In this document: positions 26,574-35,392 of the stretch, one piece after another
Numbering within the stretch: the first letter of the stretch is position 1
Layout: each line of letters opens with the position of its first letter
Origin: Cytobacillus firmus
GTDB taxonomy: Bacteria > Bacillota > Bacilli > Bacillales > Cytobacillaceae
DNA length: 64,000 nucleotides
NCBI RefSeq assembly: GCF_023612095.1
Contig: NZ_CP086235.1
Coordinates: 3,917,501-3,981,500 of the forward strand
Direction: 5' to 3'
The notes under the pieces: generated by a model
Databases searched by the model: none
What the model saw: only the letters and a program-made list of their open reading frames with translations
Told to the model about the DNA's origin: nothing
Translations under genes and position numbers: made by a program

Positions 26574-26963
26574 TTAAAAAGTAAGTGTTACATCAGCATC
26601 CTTGGCAAAGGTTAAAAATGTCACAGCTCCGCCAACGTCAATGCCCTCCACAAATTGCTCCTTTTCAAGGCTCATTACATCCATGGTCATCTGACAGGCA
26701 ATCATTTTCACACCCATCTCACTCGCCATGTTTACAAGCTCTTCTACTGGCGGAACATTGGCCTTTTTAAATCCTTCCTGAAAATGCTCTACTCCCGGAG
26801 GCAGCGGAAGATTCCTATGGCCCTCTTTATGAATTAAATTTAGCCCCTCAAATGTGAAAAAGATTCCTACTTCTGCATCTGTCGCTGCAGCTGCTGTCGC
26901 AATGTTAAACACCTTATAAGCATCAAACATGCTTCCGTTGGCTGCAATAATGGCTACCTTCAT
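26574..26963 (-). CDS. DsrE/DsrF/DrsH-like sulfur-carrier protein
   Basis: A 129-residue DsrE-fold protein of the peroxiredoxin-like branch: KVAIIAANGSMFDAYKVFNIATAAAATDAEVGIFF at the N-terminus in outline, and MGVKMIACQMTMDVMSL, whose Cys is the usual sulfur acceptor. It relays persulfide sulfur between TusA-like and rhodanese-like partners. It lies between the rhodanese-dioxygenase and TusA-rhodanese genes, with 12-22 nt gaps. Confidence 0.87.
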   Translation of the reverse strand: MKVAIIAANGSMFDAYKVFNIATAAAATDAEVGIFFTFEGLNLIHKEGHRNLPLPPGVEHFQEGFKKANVPPVEELVNMASEMGVKMIACQMTMDVMSLEKEQFVEGIDVGGAVTFLTFAKDADVTLTF

Positions 26964-26975
26964 TTTTTCATCTCC

Positions 26976-27542
26976 TTAATGACTCTGATTTAATTGGCCC
27001 TTCCATTCTGTCATGCCTGGCACTACATTCTTGACATTTTGGTATCCTTTTTCAGCCAGTTTTTGGGCAGCCAGGTCACTGCGGTTGCCTGTCCGGCAGA
27101 TAATGTGCACTTCTTTATTCTTATCCAATTCTTCAAATCGGTTTTCAAGCTCCCCTAAAGGAATGTTGACGGCTCCCGGAATATGGCCAAAGGCAAATTC
27201 TGCAGGCTCCCTCACATCGAGAATGGTGATCTCTTCATTACCTTTTATTTTTTCCTGGAGATCGCCAAGGTCTGTTACATGAGGATGTTTCGCCTCCACC
27301 TTTTCTTCCTCCTCCGTCGCTTTGCGCAGGTAATGTTTTAAGGTATCTCCGTCTTCCACTGTGCCCAAGTAATGATTGCCAGTGCTCTGGGCCCATGCTT
27401 TAATATCTGCGGTAGACCCCTTATCCGTCGCCTGAACCTCCATTACCTGTCCTGGCTCAAGAGCAGTCATCTCTTTTTTGGTTTTAACAATTGGCATTGG
27501 GCAGGAAAGTCCTTTAGCATCCAAGACTTTATTGACATTCAT
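26976..27542 (-). CDS. TusA-rhodanese fusion sulfurtransferase
   Basis: A 188-residue protein. Residues 1-75 are a TusA/SirA-like domain (KGLSCPMPIVKTKKEM, with the carrier Cys in the CPMP motif). Residues ~90-185 are a rhodanese domain with active-site loop CRTGNRS. It carries sulfane sulfur and hands it to DsrE or to the dioxygenase. It is the first gene of the operon; no regulator of the CstR type is adjacent. The layout matches bacterial sulfide and persulfide detoxification clusters. Confidence 0.88.
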   Translation of the reverse strand: MNVNKVLDAKGLSCPMPIVKTKKEMTALEPGQVMEVQATDKGSTADIKAWAQSTGNHYLGTVEDGDTLKHYLRKATEEEEKVEAKHPHVTDLGDLQEKIKGNEEITILDVREPAEFAFGHIPGAVNIPLGELENRFEELDKNKEVHIICRTGNRSDLAAQKLAEKGYQNVKNVVPGMTEWKGQLNQSH

Positions 27543-27754
27543 ACTTATCCCTCCATTCCCTTTTAGTATCTTTTTGATCCTGCATTCAATGCTCGGCCGG
27601 TCCTTCCAAATTTTTGATAACCGACTTTCTATACCTCTATCCGTATAAAATTAAACTAAACCTTTTTTCTCAATCAACTCTTGGGCTTCAAATCCATTTC
27701 TTAATAAAGTCTTAACAATAGCCCATCAAAATGGTGGACAAAGGAGTGACTTAC

Positions 27755-28468
27755 ATGAATGATATTGGAATGTTTTTTGCCCTCGCAGCCGGAATGCTGT
27801 CTTTCTTCTCTCCCTGCGTGTTTCCGCTGCTTCCGGCGTATGTGACCCACCTGACTGGAGGCCGAATCGAGAACGCTAAAATGCAGGTGGACCGGAAGAA
27901 GCTTTATTTGCGTTCGTTTGGATTTATAATTGGGTTTAGTATGATTTTTATAGCACTTGGGGCATCCGCCAGTTTTGTCGGAAAAATTTTAATGAATTAT
28001 CGGATGATCATTATGCAGGCTGCCGGGCTGTTAATTATTATTTTCGGATTGCAGATGGCCGGCTTGCTTAAATTCAAATTTTTAATGAAAGAAAAGCGAT
28101 TCCATACAGAAAATAAATCAAAGGGCATGTTTGGGTCTGTTTTGCTGGGAATGGCCTTTGCAAGCGGCTGGTCACCTTGTGTTGGACTTGCCCTTTCATC
28201 CATTCTATTACTGGCAAGCTCTTCCGATACGCTAAGCCAGGGTATCTTCTTATTAATGGCTTATTCTCTTGGAATGGCTATTCCATTTTTCGTTATTTCA
28301 GTGATCATTTCTTATTCATTAAAAACAATGCGGAAAATTAATAAGTACTTAGCCAAACTTGCATTCGTTAATGGCATGATTATGGTTGCACTGGGAATGC
28401 TCGTTTTAAGCGGGCAGATGCAAAAAATTAGCGCCTGGCTTTCGGCATATACCCTATTTCAATTCTAA
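27755..28468 (+). CDS. ccdA: Cytochrome c biogenesis protein CcdA (thiol-disulfide electron carrier)
   Basis: A 237-residue membrane protein with six helices. The redox cysteines sit in FFSPCVFPLLPAYVTHLTG (helix 1) and SGWSPCVGLA (helix 4), the CcdA/DsbD-core pattern. It moves electrons from cytoplasmic thioredoxin to extracytoplasmic thiol proteins. The ATG 27755 has AAGGAGTG upstream; the longer frame from 27731 does not. It starts a six-gene operon ending in a ResA-like protein, its likely partner. Confidence 0.9.
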   Translation: MNDIGMFFALAAGMLSFFSPCVFPLLPAYVTHLTGGRIENAKMQVDRKKLYLRSFGFIIGFSMIFIALGASASFVGKILMNYRMIIMQAAGLLIIIFGLQMAGLLKFKFLMKEKRFHTENKSKGMFGSVLLGMAFASGWSPCVGLALSSILLLASSSDTLSQGIFLLMAYSLGMAIPFFVISVIISYSLKTMRKINKYLAKLAFVNGMIMVALGMLVLSGQMQKISAWLSAYTLFQF

Positions 28469-28497
28469 AAAGCGATAAATAATAAAGGATGATTATT

Positions 28498-29196
28498 TTG
28501 CCCGATCAGCATCTTATTGGAAAAACAGTACTAGTGGTAGAAGATGATGCCAAAATCCGCAACCTCGTGAAAATTTACCTGCAAAAAGAAGGTTATGAAG
28601 TGATGGAGGCAGCGGACGGCCGTGAAGCCATGAAAAAAATTGAACAATTTGATCCCTGCATTTTAATTCTGGATCTGATGCTTCCTAAAGTCAGCGGCGA
28701 GGAAGTTTGCCGCTGGGTGCGTCAAGACCTGAAGAGTATGATGCCAATCATTATGCTTACGGCCAAGGCAGCTGAAAAAAACCGCATTCAGGGCTTCAAG
28801 CTGGGTGCAGATGATTATGTTGTCAAACCTTTCAGCCCCGCTGAACTGATGGTGCGCATCGAAGCAGTCCTAAGAAGAACCTCAAGCAGGTGCGGAAAAT
28901 TAAGCTTTACCGGATTTACTCTCAAGCCGGCAAAAGGAGAAGCCCTCATTAATGGAGATCCTCTTGAGCTGACACAATTCGAATTTAAACTGCTGCACAT
29001 GTTTATGCAGCACCCGGGTCAGGTTTTATCGAGAGAACAGATTCTAAACTGCATTTATGAACATAACCAGAAGGCAGTGTCTGAACGGACAATCGATGTG
29101 CATATCAAGCATCTCCGGGAAAAAATCAAGCAAAAAACACCGAAGGACTATATTCAGACGGTAAGGGGAATGGGGTATAAATTTGTGGGTGTATAA
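28498..29196 (+). CDS. OmpR/PhoB-family response regulator
   Basis: A 232-residue two-domain regulator. The receiver (~8-125) has the acidic pair EDD, phospho-acceptor Asp in LILDLMLPKVSG, Thr in MLTAKA and Lys in YVVKPF. The winged-helix effector (~140-230) ends RTIDVHIKHLREKI...VRGMGYKF. The TTG at 28498 is 9 nt from AAAGG; the ATG at 28489 is too close. It pairs with the kinase encoded next, whose start overlaps its end. Confidence 0.9.
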   Translation: MPDQHLIGKTVLVVEDDAKIRNLVKIYLQKEGYEVMEAADGREAMKKIEQFDPCILILDLMLPKVSGEEVCRWVRQDLKSMMPIIMLTAKAAEKNRIQGFKLGADDYVVKPFSPAELMVRIEAVLRRTSSRCGKLSFTGFTLKPAKGEALINGDPLELTQFEFKLLHMFMQHPGQVLSREQILNCIYEHNQKAVSERTIDVHIKHLREKIKQKTPKDYIQTVRGMGYKFVGV

Positions 29197-30268
29197 AAAA
29201 TTTTCCAACTTGTTATCGCGCCTCATTGCCCTGAATAGCCTGGTCATTTTGCTTGTGATCCTCCTGGCCGGTTTTTCGGTTAAAGATTACGCATGCTTCC
29301 TCGTCAACTCCGAAGATGTCACCGGCCAGGATCTGGTTGTTACCTTGAACGGATTTCTCTGGAGAGTTAGTATTGCTGCATTTGTCATCGCTGGCTTATT
29401 CCATTTTTTCACAGTCCGCAAACTGGTTCATCCCATTAAGAATCTGTCCCGGGCTGCCAAAGACGTGATGGAAGGAAAGGCTCCTGAAGAATTGGCCGTG
29501 CCTTCTTCGGGTGAATTAAAGGAACTGACCGAGAACTTTAATACCATGACGGCCTCCCTTGTATCTTTTCAGGAAAAACGGGAAGAAATGCTCCGTGACA
29601 TCGCCCACGAGCTCCGCACTCCCTTAACCAATATCAATGGCTATCTTGAAGCCCTGGAATCCGGAGTCATCGAGGGTAATCCTGAATTATTCGGCTCACT
29701 GCTTGAGGAGTCCCGGCGGATCACCGGCATCGTGGAACTGATAACAGAGCTCAACACGTGGAGCAATGGCACATATTTTACAGAAAAGCCATTCGAGCCT
29801 TTATCCATTGACACGATTCTAAAAGAATCACTTAGTGCCTTCCGGTTAAAGCTGGACGAAACGTTTGATCTCCAGGAGGTCCGGATTGAGCCTGCAATGG
29901 TAATGGGGAATAAAGACGGCCTTAAACAGGTTTTCACAAATATTCTTCAAAATACACTTGATTACAATGCAGGAAACAAGCTGGAGATAAAAGCATCCCG
30001 CTCCGGAAATATCTATTCCATTTGTTTTTCACATACCGGGCAGTTCATTGATCCTGGAAAAAAGGACCTGATTTTTGAACGGTTTTACCGCCTGGAGGAA
30101 TCCAGGAGCACCAGAGTGAGTGGAGCAGGATTAGGACTGGCTATTGCGAAAAGCATTGCAGTGGCGCATAAGGGACAGATTTCTATACAGACAGATGGAT
30201 TTCACCACACCTTTGAAATTATCCTTCCGGCAAATAGGACGGTTTCTAAAAATGAACTGATTTCTTAA
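29183..30268 (+). CDS. Sensor histidine kinase (HAMP, HisKA, HATPase_c)
   Basis: A 361-residue kinase. TM1 is ~10-30. The extracytoplasmic loop is short, about 25 residues, with a Cys. TM2 is ~55-78; HAMP follows (~80-130). The phospho-acceptor is in DIAHELRTPLTNI; the N box is NILQNTLDYN and the G2 box GAGLGLAIAKS. TTG 29183 or GTG 29189 could start it; both overlap the regulator gene. The tiny sensor domain and its place among CcdA, OsmC and ResA-like genes suggest it senses membrane or thiol stress; that is inference. Confidence 0.88.
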   Translation: MWVYKKFSNLLSRLIALNSLVILLVILLAGFSVKDYACFLVNSEDVTGQDLVVTLNGFLWRVSIAAFVIAGLFHFFTVRKLVHPIKNLSRAAKDVMEGKAPEELAVPSSGELKELTENFNTMTASLVSFQEKREEMLRDIAHELRTPLTNINGYLEALESGVIEGNPELFGSLLEESRRITGIVELITELNTWSNGTYFTEKPFEPLSIDTILKESLSAFRLKLDETFDLQEVRIEPAMVMGNKDGLKQVFTNILQNTLDYNAGNKLEIKASRSGNIYSICFSHTGQFIDPGKKDLIFERFYRLEESRSTRVSGAGLGLAIAKSIAVAHKGQISIQTDGFHHTFEIILPANRTVSKNELIS

Positions 30269-30319
30269 TCAAATCTTAATAAAACCCTTTCATACTAATG
30301 ACAGGAAAGGGGTGAAGAA

Positions 30320-30715
30320 ATGAAATTTATTATAAATAATGAAAACATTACAGGTGAATTGGGCTACGGAAAGCTGCCTGTTTCTCCTAATGACCAGGCA
30401 GGCTATCGTCCGCTGGAACTTTTTGTGTCATCCTTGGCCGGATGCAGCGGCGCGGTGCTTTGGAATATCCTTCAAAAGAAGAGACTGGGAGTTAAGAGGA
30501 TTGAAGCGGAAGTTTCTGTCTCCAGAATTCCTGAAGAAGCCAATCGGATAAATAAACTGGCCTTTGTGGCAGAGGTTCATGCCGATCGAGCACTTTCCGC
30601 AGCACAGGCCGAAAAAGTGGCAGAGTTCACTGTGAAAAATTGCGGAATGATTCAATCTGTGATCGGCTCTATCGACATAAGCTATGAAGTTACATTTACG
30701 GGTGATTCTGATTGA
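30320..30715 (+). CDS. OsmC family peroxidase-like protein
   Basis: A 131-residue OsmC/Ohr-fold protein with the two conserved redox cysteines, in SSLAGCSGAV and VKNCGMIQSV. Family members reduce organic hydroperoxides or handle reactive sulfur species with thiol donors. GAAAGGGGTG precedes the ATG. Its stop overlaps the start of the next gene (TTGA), so translation is coupled. It fits the thiol-redox theme of this operon. Confidence 0.85.
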   Translation: MKFIINNENITGELGYGKLPVSPNDQAGYRPLELFVSSLAGCSGAVLWNILQKKRLGVKRIEAEVSVSRIPEEANRINKLAFVAEVHADRALSAAQAEKVAEFTVKNCGMIQSVIGSIDISYEVTFTGDSD

Positions 30716-31335
30716 GTTATTTTAATATCGGGAGCCTGACAATTCCCGCTGTTTGGCTGGCTGTTCTGCTTTCCCTTTTTATGACATCACTTTTGTACAG
30801 ATTCGCCCTGGGAAGAAAGCTTGAGGATTGGTACTGGAACAGTTTTTTTCTTTACTTTCTGGTGTGGAAGCTAAGCTATGCTCTGTTTCATTTTAAGATG
30901 GCCATAGAGATGCCGCTGTCTATAGTTTATTTTAACGGAAGCACAAAAGGGCATTTCCTTGCTCTTGTATCACTTTCCGTTTACCTGATTTATATTGCAG
31001 GGAAGAAGCATCAGACAGTCTATCGCGACGCTTTTAAGGTATTTCCTCTTTTTTTCATTGGTTTTGAAGTCACCAAATATGCACTGGAAACAAATCTCCC
31101 TGCTGCCGTGGCAAGTCTGGCTCTACTGATCGGCAATGCTGTTTTTCTTAAAAAGAAAAATGAAAGCTACTCAATCCAGGCATTCACCTTCTTTTTCCTT
31201 TTCGAGCTGCTTATTTTCAGTTTCTTTCAGCCGATCCTGTCTCTTGAAATTCTGACATTCGGCTGGCTGGCATTTATCGTATACATCCTGTCTATCCGGA
31301 ATCGTAAAAATCTTAGCTGCAAACTAACTACTTAA
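30712..31335 (+). CDS. Lgt-like multi-pass membrane protein of the thiol operon
   Basis: A 207-residue protein with six or seven membrane helices. The segment SIVYFNGSTKGHFLALV resembles the helix-loop region of prolipoprotein diacylglyceryl transferase, but the Lgt signature is not clearly complete, so enzyme activity is doubtful. The TTG start overlaps the OsmC stop. It is found between OsmC and ResA-like genes; a role in exported-protein redox folding is inferred from place only. Confidence 0.6.
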   Translation: MSYFNIGSLTIPAVWLAVLLSLFMTSLLYRFALGRKLEDWYWNSFFLYFLVWKLSYALFHFKMAIEMPLSIVYFNGSTKGHFLALVSLSVYLIYIAGKKHQTVYRDAFKVFPLFFIGFEVTKYALETNLPAAVASLALLIGNAVFLKKKNESYSIQAFTFFFLFELLIFSFFQPILSLEILTFGWLAFIVYILSIRNRKNLSCKLTT

Positions 31336-31349
31336 GGCGGTGTAAAAGG

Positions 31350-31940
31350 TTGAATAAAAATTTGTTATCGATAGCCATAATTCTATTGGCCCTGGCGATT
31401 GTATTCGTCAATCTATGGAAACCATCTGCAGATAAAGAAAGCACAAGCAATGCTGCTGTGGAAAACGAAGAAGCAATCGAAACCGAGGATATACCAGGCT
31501 CAGACCTTACTCAGGTTGAGGAAGGAAAGCCTGCTCCAGATTTTGAACTAACTACTCTCGATGGCAAAACGATTAAACTATCGGATCTTCAAGGGAAGAA
31601 GGTCATTCTGAACTTCTGGGCAACATGGTGTCCGCCCTGCAAAGCTGAAATGCCTCATATGCAAAATTTCTATGAAAAGCATAAAGGAGATGGCATTGAA
31701 GTAGTAGCAGTCAATCTCACAAATATTGACAATGGCCGAAAAGATATCGACAAATTCGTTGAGGATTACGGTCTGACCTTTTCCATCCCCCTCGATGAAA
31801 ATGGCATGATCGGCCCTCAGTATCAAGCATTTACTATTCCAACAAGCTATATCCTCGATACAAAAGGCGTAATCACAAAGAAAATTGTCGGCCCTATGGA
31901 TGAAGGGATAATGGAAAGCTTGACGAAGGATATTGAATAA
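31350..31940 (+). CDS. TlpA/ResA-like membrane-anchored thiol-disulfide oxidoreductase
   Basis: A 196-residue exported thioredoxin. An N-terminal anchor (~5-22) is followed by an acidic linker and a TlpA/AlkD-type thioredoxin fold (~55-195) with active site WATWCPPCK and cis-Pro in AFTIPTSYIL. It reduces extracytoplasmic disulfides, drawing electrons from the CcdA protein encoded upstream. The TTG start has AAGGCGGTG upstream. Last gene of the operon. Confidence 0.88.
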   Translation: MNKNLLSIAIILLALAIVFVNLWKPSADKESTSNAAVENEEAIETEDIPGSDLTQVEEGKPAPDFELTTLDGKTIKLSDLQGKKVILNFWATWCPPCKAEMPHMQNFYEKHKGDGIEVVAVNLTNIDNGRKDIDKFVEDYGLTFSIPLDENGMIGPQYQAFTIPTSYILDTKGVITKKIVGPMDEGIMESLTKDIE

Positions 31941-32038
31941 GGACTGGCCGACAAAAAGGTGTCTGCTTCTGCATTTTAATATCATCGCTCACTGTATAAA
32001 TGAAGATACATATACGATGAAATAGCCCAATATTGGCC

Positions 32039-32112
32039 AAAGGCACCTTCAAAATATAAAATCAGGTGCCTGCCCCCTAGTCTATAAAGTATTTTATTGG
32101 AGCAGGCACCGA
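32039..32112. repeat. Alternative hairpin cluster between ResA-like and lipoprotein genes
   Basis: AGGCACC...GGTGCCT forms one stem; the same GGTGCCTGC also pairs with GCAGGCACC further on, so two exclusive hairpins are possible. It lies in the convergent gap, so it may act as a terminator. Similar GGTGCCTG...CAGGCACC inverted repeats are common in Bacillus relatives. Confidence 0.6.
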
Positions 32113-32184
32113 AAACGGATGGGTGTGTAGCTTCCGAATCGATATTCCTGTAATTCTCAAGCGTTTATCTGCATTGATATGAAT

Positions 32185-33276
32185 CTACTCGGTAATGCTT
32201 ATTCCATTCGGCACTCCTTTTACTTCAATTGTATCAATGACTTTATTCTGTTCTTTATCGATAATGCTGACCGTATCTTCAAACATATTCGTCACATATA
32301 CCCTCTTGTTGTCCGGACTTGTTACCACTCCATGCGAGCCTTTTCCGGTTTCAATTTCAGTTATCGCTTTCTTTAAAACAAGATCTATAACGGTCACACT
32401 GCTCGACGGAGTTTCTTCTGTTCCCTGGTTGGCCACATAGGCAAACTGACCTTTCTCATCGATATATACTTGTGCAGGACCAGTTCCCACTGGAATTTTA
32501 TCAACTTTTTCAGTAGCGAGGTCAACCACAGCGAGAGCATTTTCTCCATTTAATGAAGCGACAAGTGTTTTTCCATCAGAAGTAATACCCGTAGTGACAG
32601 GAGCTATTCCCACTTTAATCCGCTTTTCTTCCTTCTTGGTTTCAAGATTAATAACACTGACCGTATCTTCACCCATGTTGGCAATGTAAGCTCTTTTGCT
32701 ATCTGATGAAATCCTGAATCCATGCGGCCCTTTGCCGGTCTCAACTGTGTTTGTCACATTGAAGCTATTCATATCAATGACAGATGCAGTATTATCCTCG
32801 TTGTTTGTTACAACAGCGTACTTCCCATCATGAGTAAAAACAATGTGTGCAGGGTGATTTCCAACTTCGACCTCCTGAACCAGTTCATCTCCCTCAACAC
32901 TGTAAAAAACGGCTTTTGCACTCACTTCTCCGTGGCTGCCATGGCCTCCTCCATGTCCTGCCCCTGGCACTACCGTAGCTCCGATTAATTCTCCATCAGG
33001 TGATACCTGCACATTGTGAGCTGAACCTTCCACCTCTATTGTCTTTACAATTGAATTGTCAACTGCGTCAATTTTGGAAATGCTGCCTTTTTCGTTAGCA
33101 GTGTAATAATATTGGACCTCCGTTTTTTCTTCAGCCTCTTCTTTATTGCCTTCCGTTTGCTGAGCATCCCCTGAAACAGACTTCTGTTCATCAACAGCAT
33201 TACTTCCCGAGCTGCATCCAGCCATTATCACGCCTGACAATAAAATTACAATAAATATCATTTTAAACTTAATCAT
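32185..33276 (-). CDS. YncE-like beta-propeller lipoprotein (YVTN repeats)
   Basis: A 363-residue exported protein. The signal ends in MAGC (Cys21), so it is lipid-anchored. After a Glu/Lys linker come seven YVTN-type blades, for example YAVVTNNEDNTASVIDMNS, AYIANMGEDTVSVINLETK and VYVTNMFEDTVSIIDKEQ. A His/Gly-rich insert GAGHGGGHGSHGE lies in blade 2 and could bind metal. The ATG 33276 has GGGAGG upstream. No partner gene is adjacent; the ligand is unknown. Confidence 0.82.
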   Translation of the reverse strand: MIKFKMIFIVILLSGVIMAGCSSGSNAVDEQKSVSGDAQQTEGNKEEAEEKTEVQYYYTANEKGSISKIDAVDNSIVKTIEVEGSAHNVQVSPDGELIGATVVPGAGHGGGHGSHGEVSAKAVFYSVEGDELVQEVEVGNHPAHIVFTHDGKYAVVTNNEDNTASVIDMNSFNVTNTVETGKGPHGFRISSDSKRAYIANMGEDTVSVINLETKKEEKRIKVGIAPVTTGITSDGKTLVASLNGENALAVVDLATEKVDKIPVGTGPAQVYIDEKGQFAYVANQGTEETPSSSVTVIDLVLKKAITEIETGKGSHGVVTSPDNKRVYVTNMFEDTVSIIDKEQNKVIDTIEVKGVPNGISITE

Positions 33277-33460
33277 GGAATGTTCCTCCCTTATCGTATA
33301 TAAAGAGAGCATAATAACAGTGTGAATATACAAAAGTGATGCAATTCACTTAATCAAATAAACTTACAAAAAGTTTAACAATCTGTTGAAATCCTTAATC
33401 TCTGCAAATTTAACAGGTATGATAAAGAATTTCCTTATAAGCCAAACTTTTAAAATAAAC

Positions 33461-33492
33461 AAAGCCCGCACTACTATTAGTGCGGGCCAGCC
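33461..33492 (-). terminator. Terminator after the 3D-domain gene
   Basis: A perfect 10-bp stem (GCCCGCACTA / TAGTGCGGGC) with a 4-nt loop, running into TTTG on the minus strand just past the stop codon. Confidence 0.85.
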
Positions 33493-33497
33493 CATAC

Positions 33498-34298
33498 CTA
33501 TTCGATTATTTCCACACGTACGCTTTTTCTTCCCCACTGAAGGGCATCGCCCTGGCTTGGAATGAACACATCGATTGAATTTCCATTGATGCCTCCGCCT
33601 ATGTCTGCTGCTATTGCAGTTCCATAGCCTTCCACTTTTACGATGGAGCCAAGCGGAATGACACTTGGGTCGACTGCAATCACTTTCGCATCAGGGTACT
33701 TCTTTAAATCCAGACCCATCCTGGTCACACCTGAGCAGCCTTCACAACTTGCTGTATATGCTGTGCTTTCCACAGTCATTGTTTTACCTGCCGCTGTGCC
33801 GCGCTTCGCCTTTCGATCAAGCGCTGCTCTCGTTGCAGGTCCGGCAATTCCGTCCGCAGCCAATCCCTGCTGTTTTTGAAAGCTCTTGACAGCGCTCACT
33901 GTACCATTTCCATAAATACCATCTAAGTTAGCTTTATAGTGACCTGTTTGTTTTAATTGATATTGAATTTGGATGACCTGTTTTCCAATGTCCCCATATC
34001 TCAGTACTTTTAATGCGTGGTTTGTCTGCGGTCCTGCAATACCATCAGCCTTCAAATTGCGCTTACGCTGAAAATCCTTGACGGCTTCCACTGTGATAGA
34101 ACCATAGTATCCTGTTGATGTATGGTATGGGAATACCCCTTTTGTCATCAGATAATCCTGCAATTCCGCGACATCAGATCCTGATGATCCTTTGGCAAGT
34201 GTCCGATCCCCAAGCGCCGCTTCTGTAAACGAAGGAGCAGCCAGCATGAGAACCACAGCCACGATGGCCATCAGCATGTTTCTAAATCTTATTAACAT
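33498..34298 (-). CDS. Exported peptidoglycan-binding protein with 3D domain (YocH/SleB-like)
   Basis: A 266-residue secreted protein. The signal peptide is ~1-27. Two peptidoglycan-binding repeats follow (LQDYLMTKGVFPYHTSTGYYGSITVEAVKDFQRK and QYQLKQTGHYKANLDGIYG in part). A C-terminal 3D domain has the aspartates in GLDLKKYPDAKVIAVDPSVIPLG and AADIGGGINGNSIDVFI, the MltA-like active site. It probably cleaves or remodels cell wall. It is monocistronic. Confidence 0.85.
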   Translation of the reverse strand: MLIRFRNMLMAIVAVVLMLAAPSFTEAALGDRTLAKGSSGSDVAELQDYLMTKGVFPYHTSTGYYGSITVEAVKDFQRKRNLKADGIAGPQTNHALKVLRYGDIGKQVIQIQYQLKQTGHYKANLDGIYGNGTVSAVKSFQKQQGLAADGIAGPATRAALDRKAKRGTAAGKTMTVESTAYTASCEGCSGVTRMGLDLKKYPDAKVIAVDPSVIPLGSIVKVEGYGTAIAADIGGGINGNSIDVFIPSQGDALQWGRKSVRVEIIE

Positions 34299-34636
34299 TA
34301 AAAAACCCTCCCCAATTTCTTTTGATATAAAAGAATTCGGGAGGAAATGACATTATTCGAGTGTAGCAAACAGAATCACAACGTTCGTCCCTCTATCATC
34401 CATTATATTGCAATAATGTGTTCTAATCTGTCTGCGTATATATTACCCAATTCTATGAGAAGAAGCTGAAGACCTTCATCTTCAGCAATTTGAGCTATTT
34501 CCAAATATCCATGTACATTTCTAGTATTTTTTGTCATCAACAGCAAATTAAATCAAGAGATAGCCTCTTCATTCAGATAACACTTCATTCCACCAAAGCC
34601 TTATTTATATGAAAAAATTTCTTTTTCCTTATAAAG
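34299..34636. other. Intergenic region with one weak short ORF
   Basis: A 44-codon frame (34403-34537, minus; MTKNTRNVHGYLEI at its start) is open but lacks an SD. The start-proximal part holds the RBS and promoter of the 3D-domain gene, and an inverted repeat with GAATTCGGGAGG near 34330. Nothing else is recognised. Confidence 0.5.
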
Positions 34637-35023
34637 CTATTTCTGCGCTATTTGAATAAGATTCCCGCACGTATCATCGAATACAGCCAATGTGACGTCC
34701 CCCATTACTGTTGGCTTCATAGTAAACTTCACTCCGTGGTTTATTAATCGTTTATACTCTTCGTGAACATCAGCAACGCCAAACATTGTGGCCGGAATTC
34801 CTTCTGCAAAAATCTTCCTTTGATATTCTGTGGCAGCCGGATGTACATTAGGTTCCAGCAAGAGCTCCGTACCATCTTGATCTTCGGGAGAAACCAGGGC
34901 GATCCACCTGTGTTCCCCGACTGGGATGTCATGCTTTTTTACAAACCCCAGCGTTTCTGTATAAAATTTCAATGCCTTCTCCTGATCCTGGACGAAGATA
35001 CTGGTAACAATAACTTTCAACAT
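34637..35023 (-). CDS. VOC family protein (glyoxalase-like)
   Basis: A 128-residue VOC protein. MLKVIVTSIFVQDQEKALKFYTETLGF starts the first module; GVKFTMKPTVMGDVTLAVFDDTCGNLIQI closes the second. AGGAGG precedes the ATG. The gene upstream on the same strand encodes an ArsR-type regulator 84 nt away; ArsR plus VOC pairs are common in Bacillaceae and probably form one regulated unit. The substrate is unknown. Confidence 0.82.
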   Translation of the reverse strand: MLKVIVTSIFVQDQEKALKFYTETLGFVKKHDIPVGEHRWIALVSPEDQDGTELLLEPNVHPAATEYQRKIFAEGIPATMFGVADVHEEYKRLINHGVKFTMKPTVMGDVTLAVFDDTCGNLIQIAQK

Positions 35024-35107
35024 GTATTTGCCTCCTATGATAAAGGTAATGGGCTTACAGCAAAGCCGGCACGTACCTCTGTGAATCCCTATTCCACTTT
35101 TAGCAAG

Positions 35108-35386
35108 TTACTCCAGCCATCCTTCCAGCAGATTCTTAAGTGGCTGGTTATTAAAAATAATTACCCGATATTTTCCCTTTCGTTCGGATCTAATGAGCTG
35201 TGCATCTTCCAATACTGAAAGATGTTTAGCTATTGCCTGCCGCGAAATGGAAAGGCCGTGCTTCATAATGAGACGAGCCGTCAATTCATATAGCGTCATC
35301 TCTTTGCGTTCGGAAAGTTCGTCCAATATAAGCCGCCGGGTCGAATCACCAAGTGCTTTGAATATCGCGTCTTTGTCCCAATTCAT
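35108..35386 (-). CDS. ArsR-type winged-helix regulator, probably leaderless
   Basis: A 92-residue regulator: FKALGDSTRRLILDELSE, LSISRQAIAKHLSVLEDAQLI (recognition helix) and GKYRVIIFNNQPLKN (wing). No metal-binding cysteines are seen. The ATG at 35386 has no ribosome binding site. It lies 7 nt past a consensus -10, so its mRNA should start at or next to the AUG. Upstream in-frame starts would fall inside the promoter. It probably represses itself and the VOC gene. Confidence 0.8.
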   Translation of the reverse strand: MNWDKDAIFKALGDSTRRLILDELSERKEMTLYELTARLIMKHGLSISRQAIAKHLSVLEDAQLIRSERKGKYRVIIFNNQPLKNLLEGWLE

Positions 35387-35392
35387 ATTATG

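Noticed and set aside
34403..34537. A 44-codon frame MTKNTRNVHGYLEI...
   Set aside because: No Shine-Dalgarno and no recognised family; kept only as a note in the intergenic entry.
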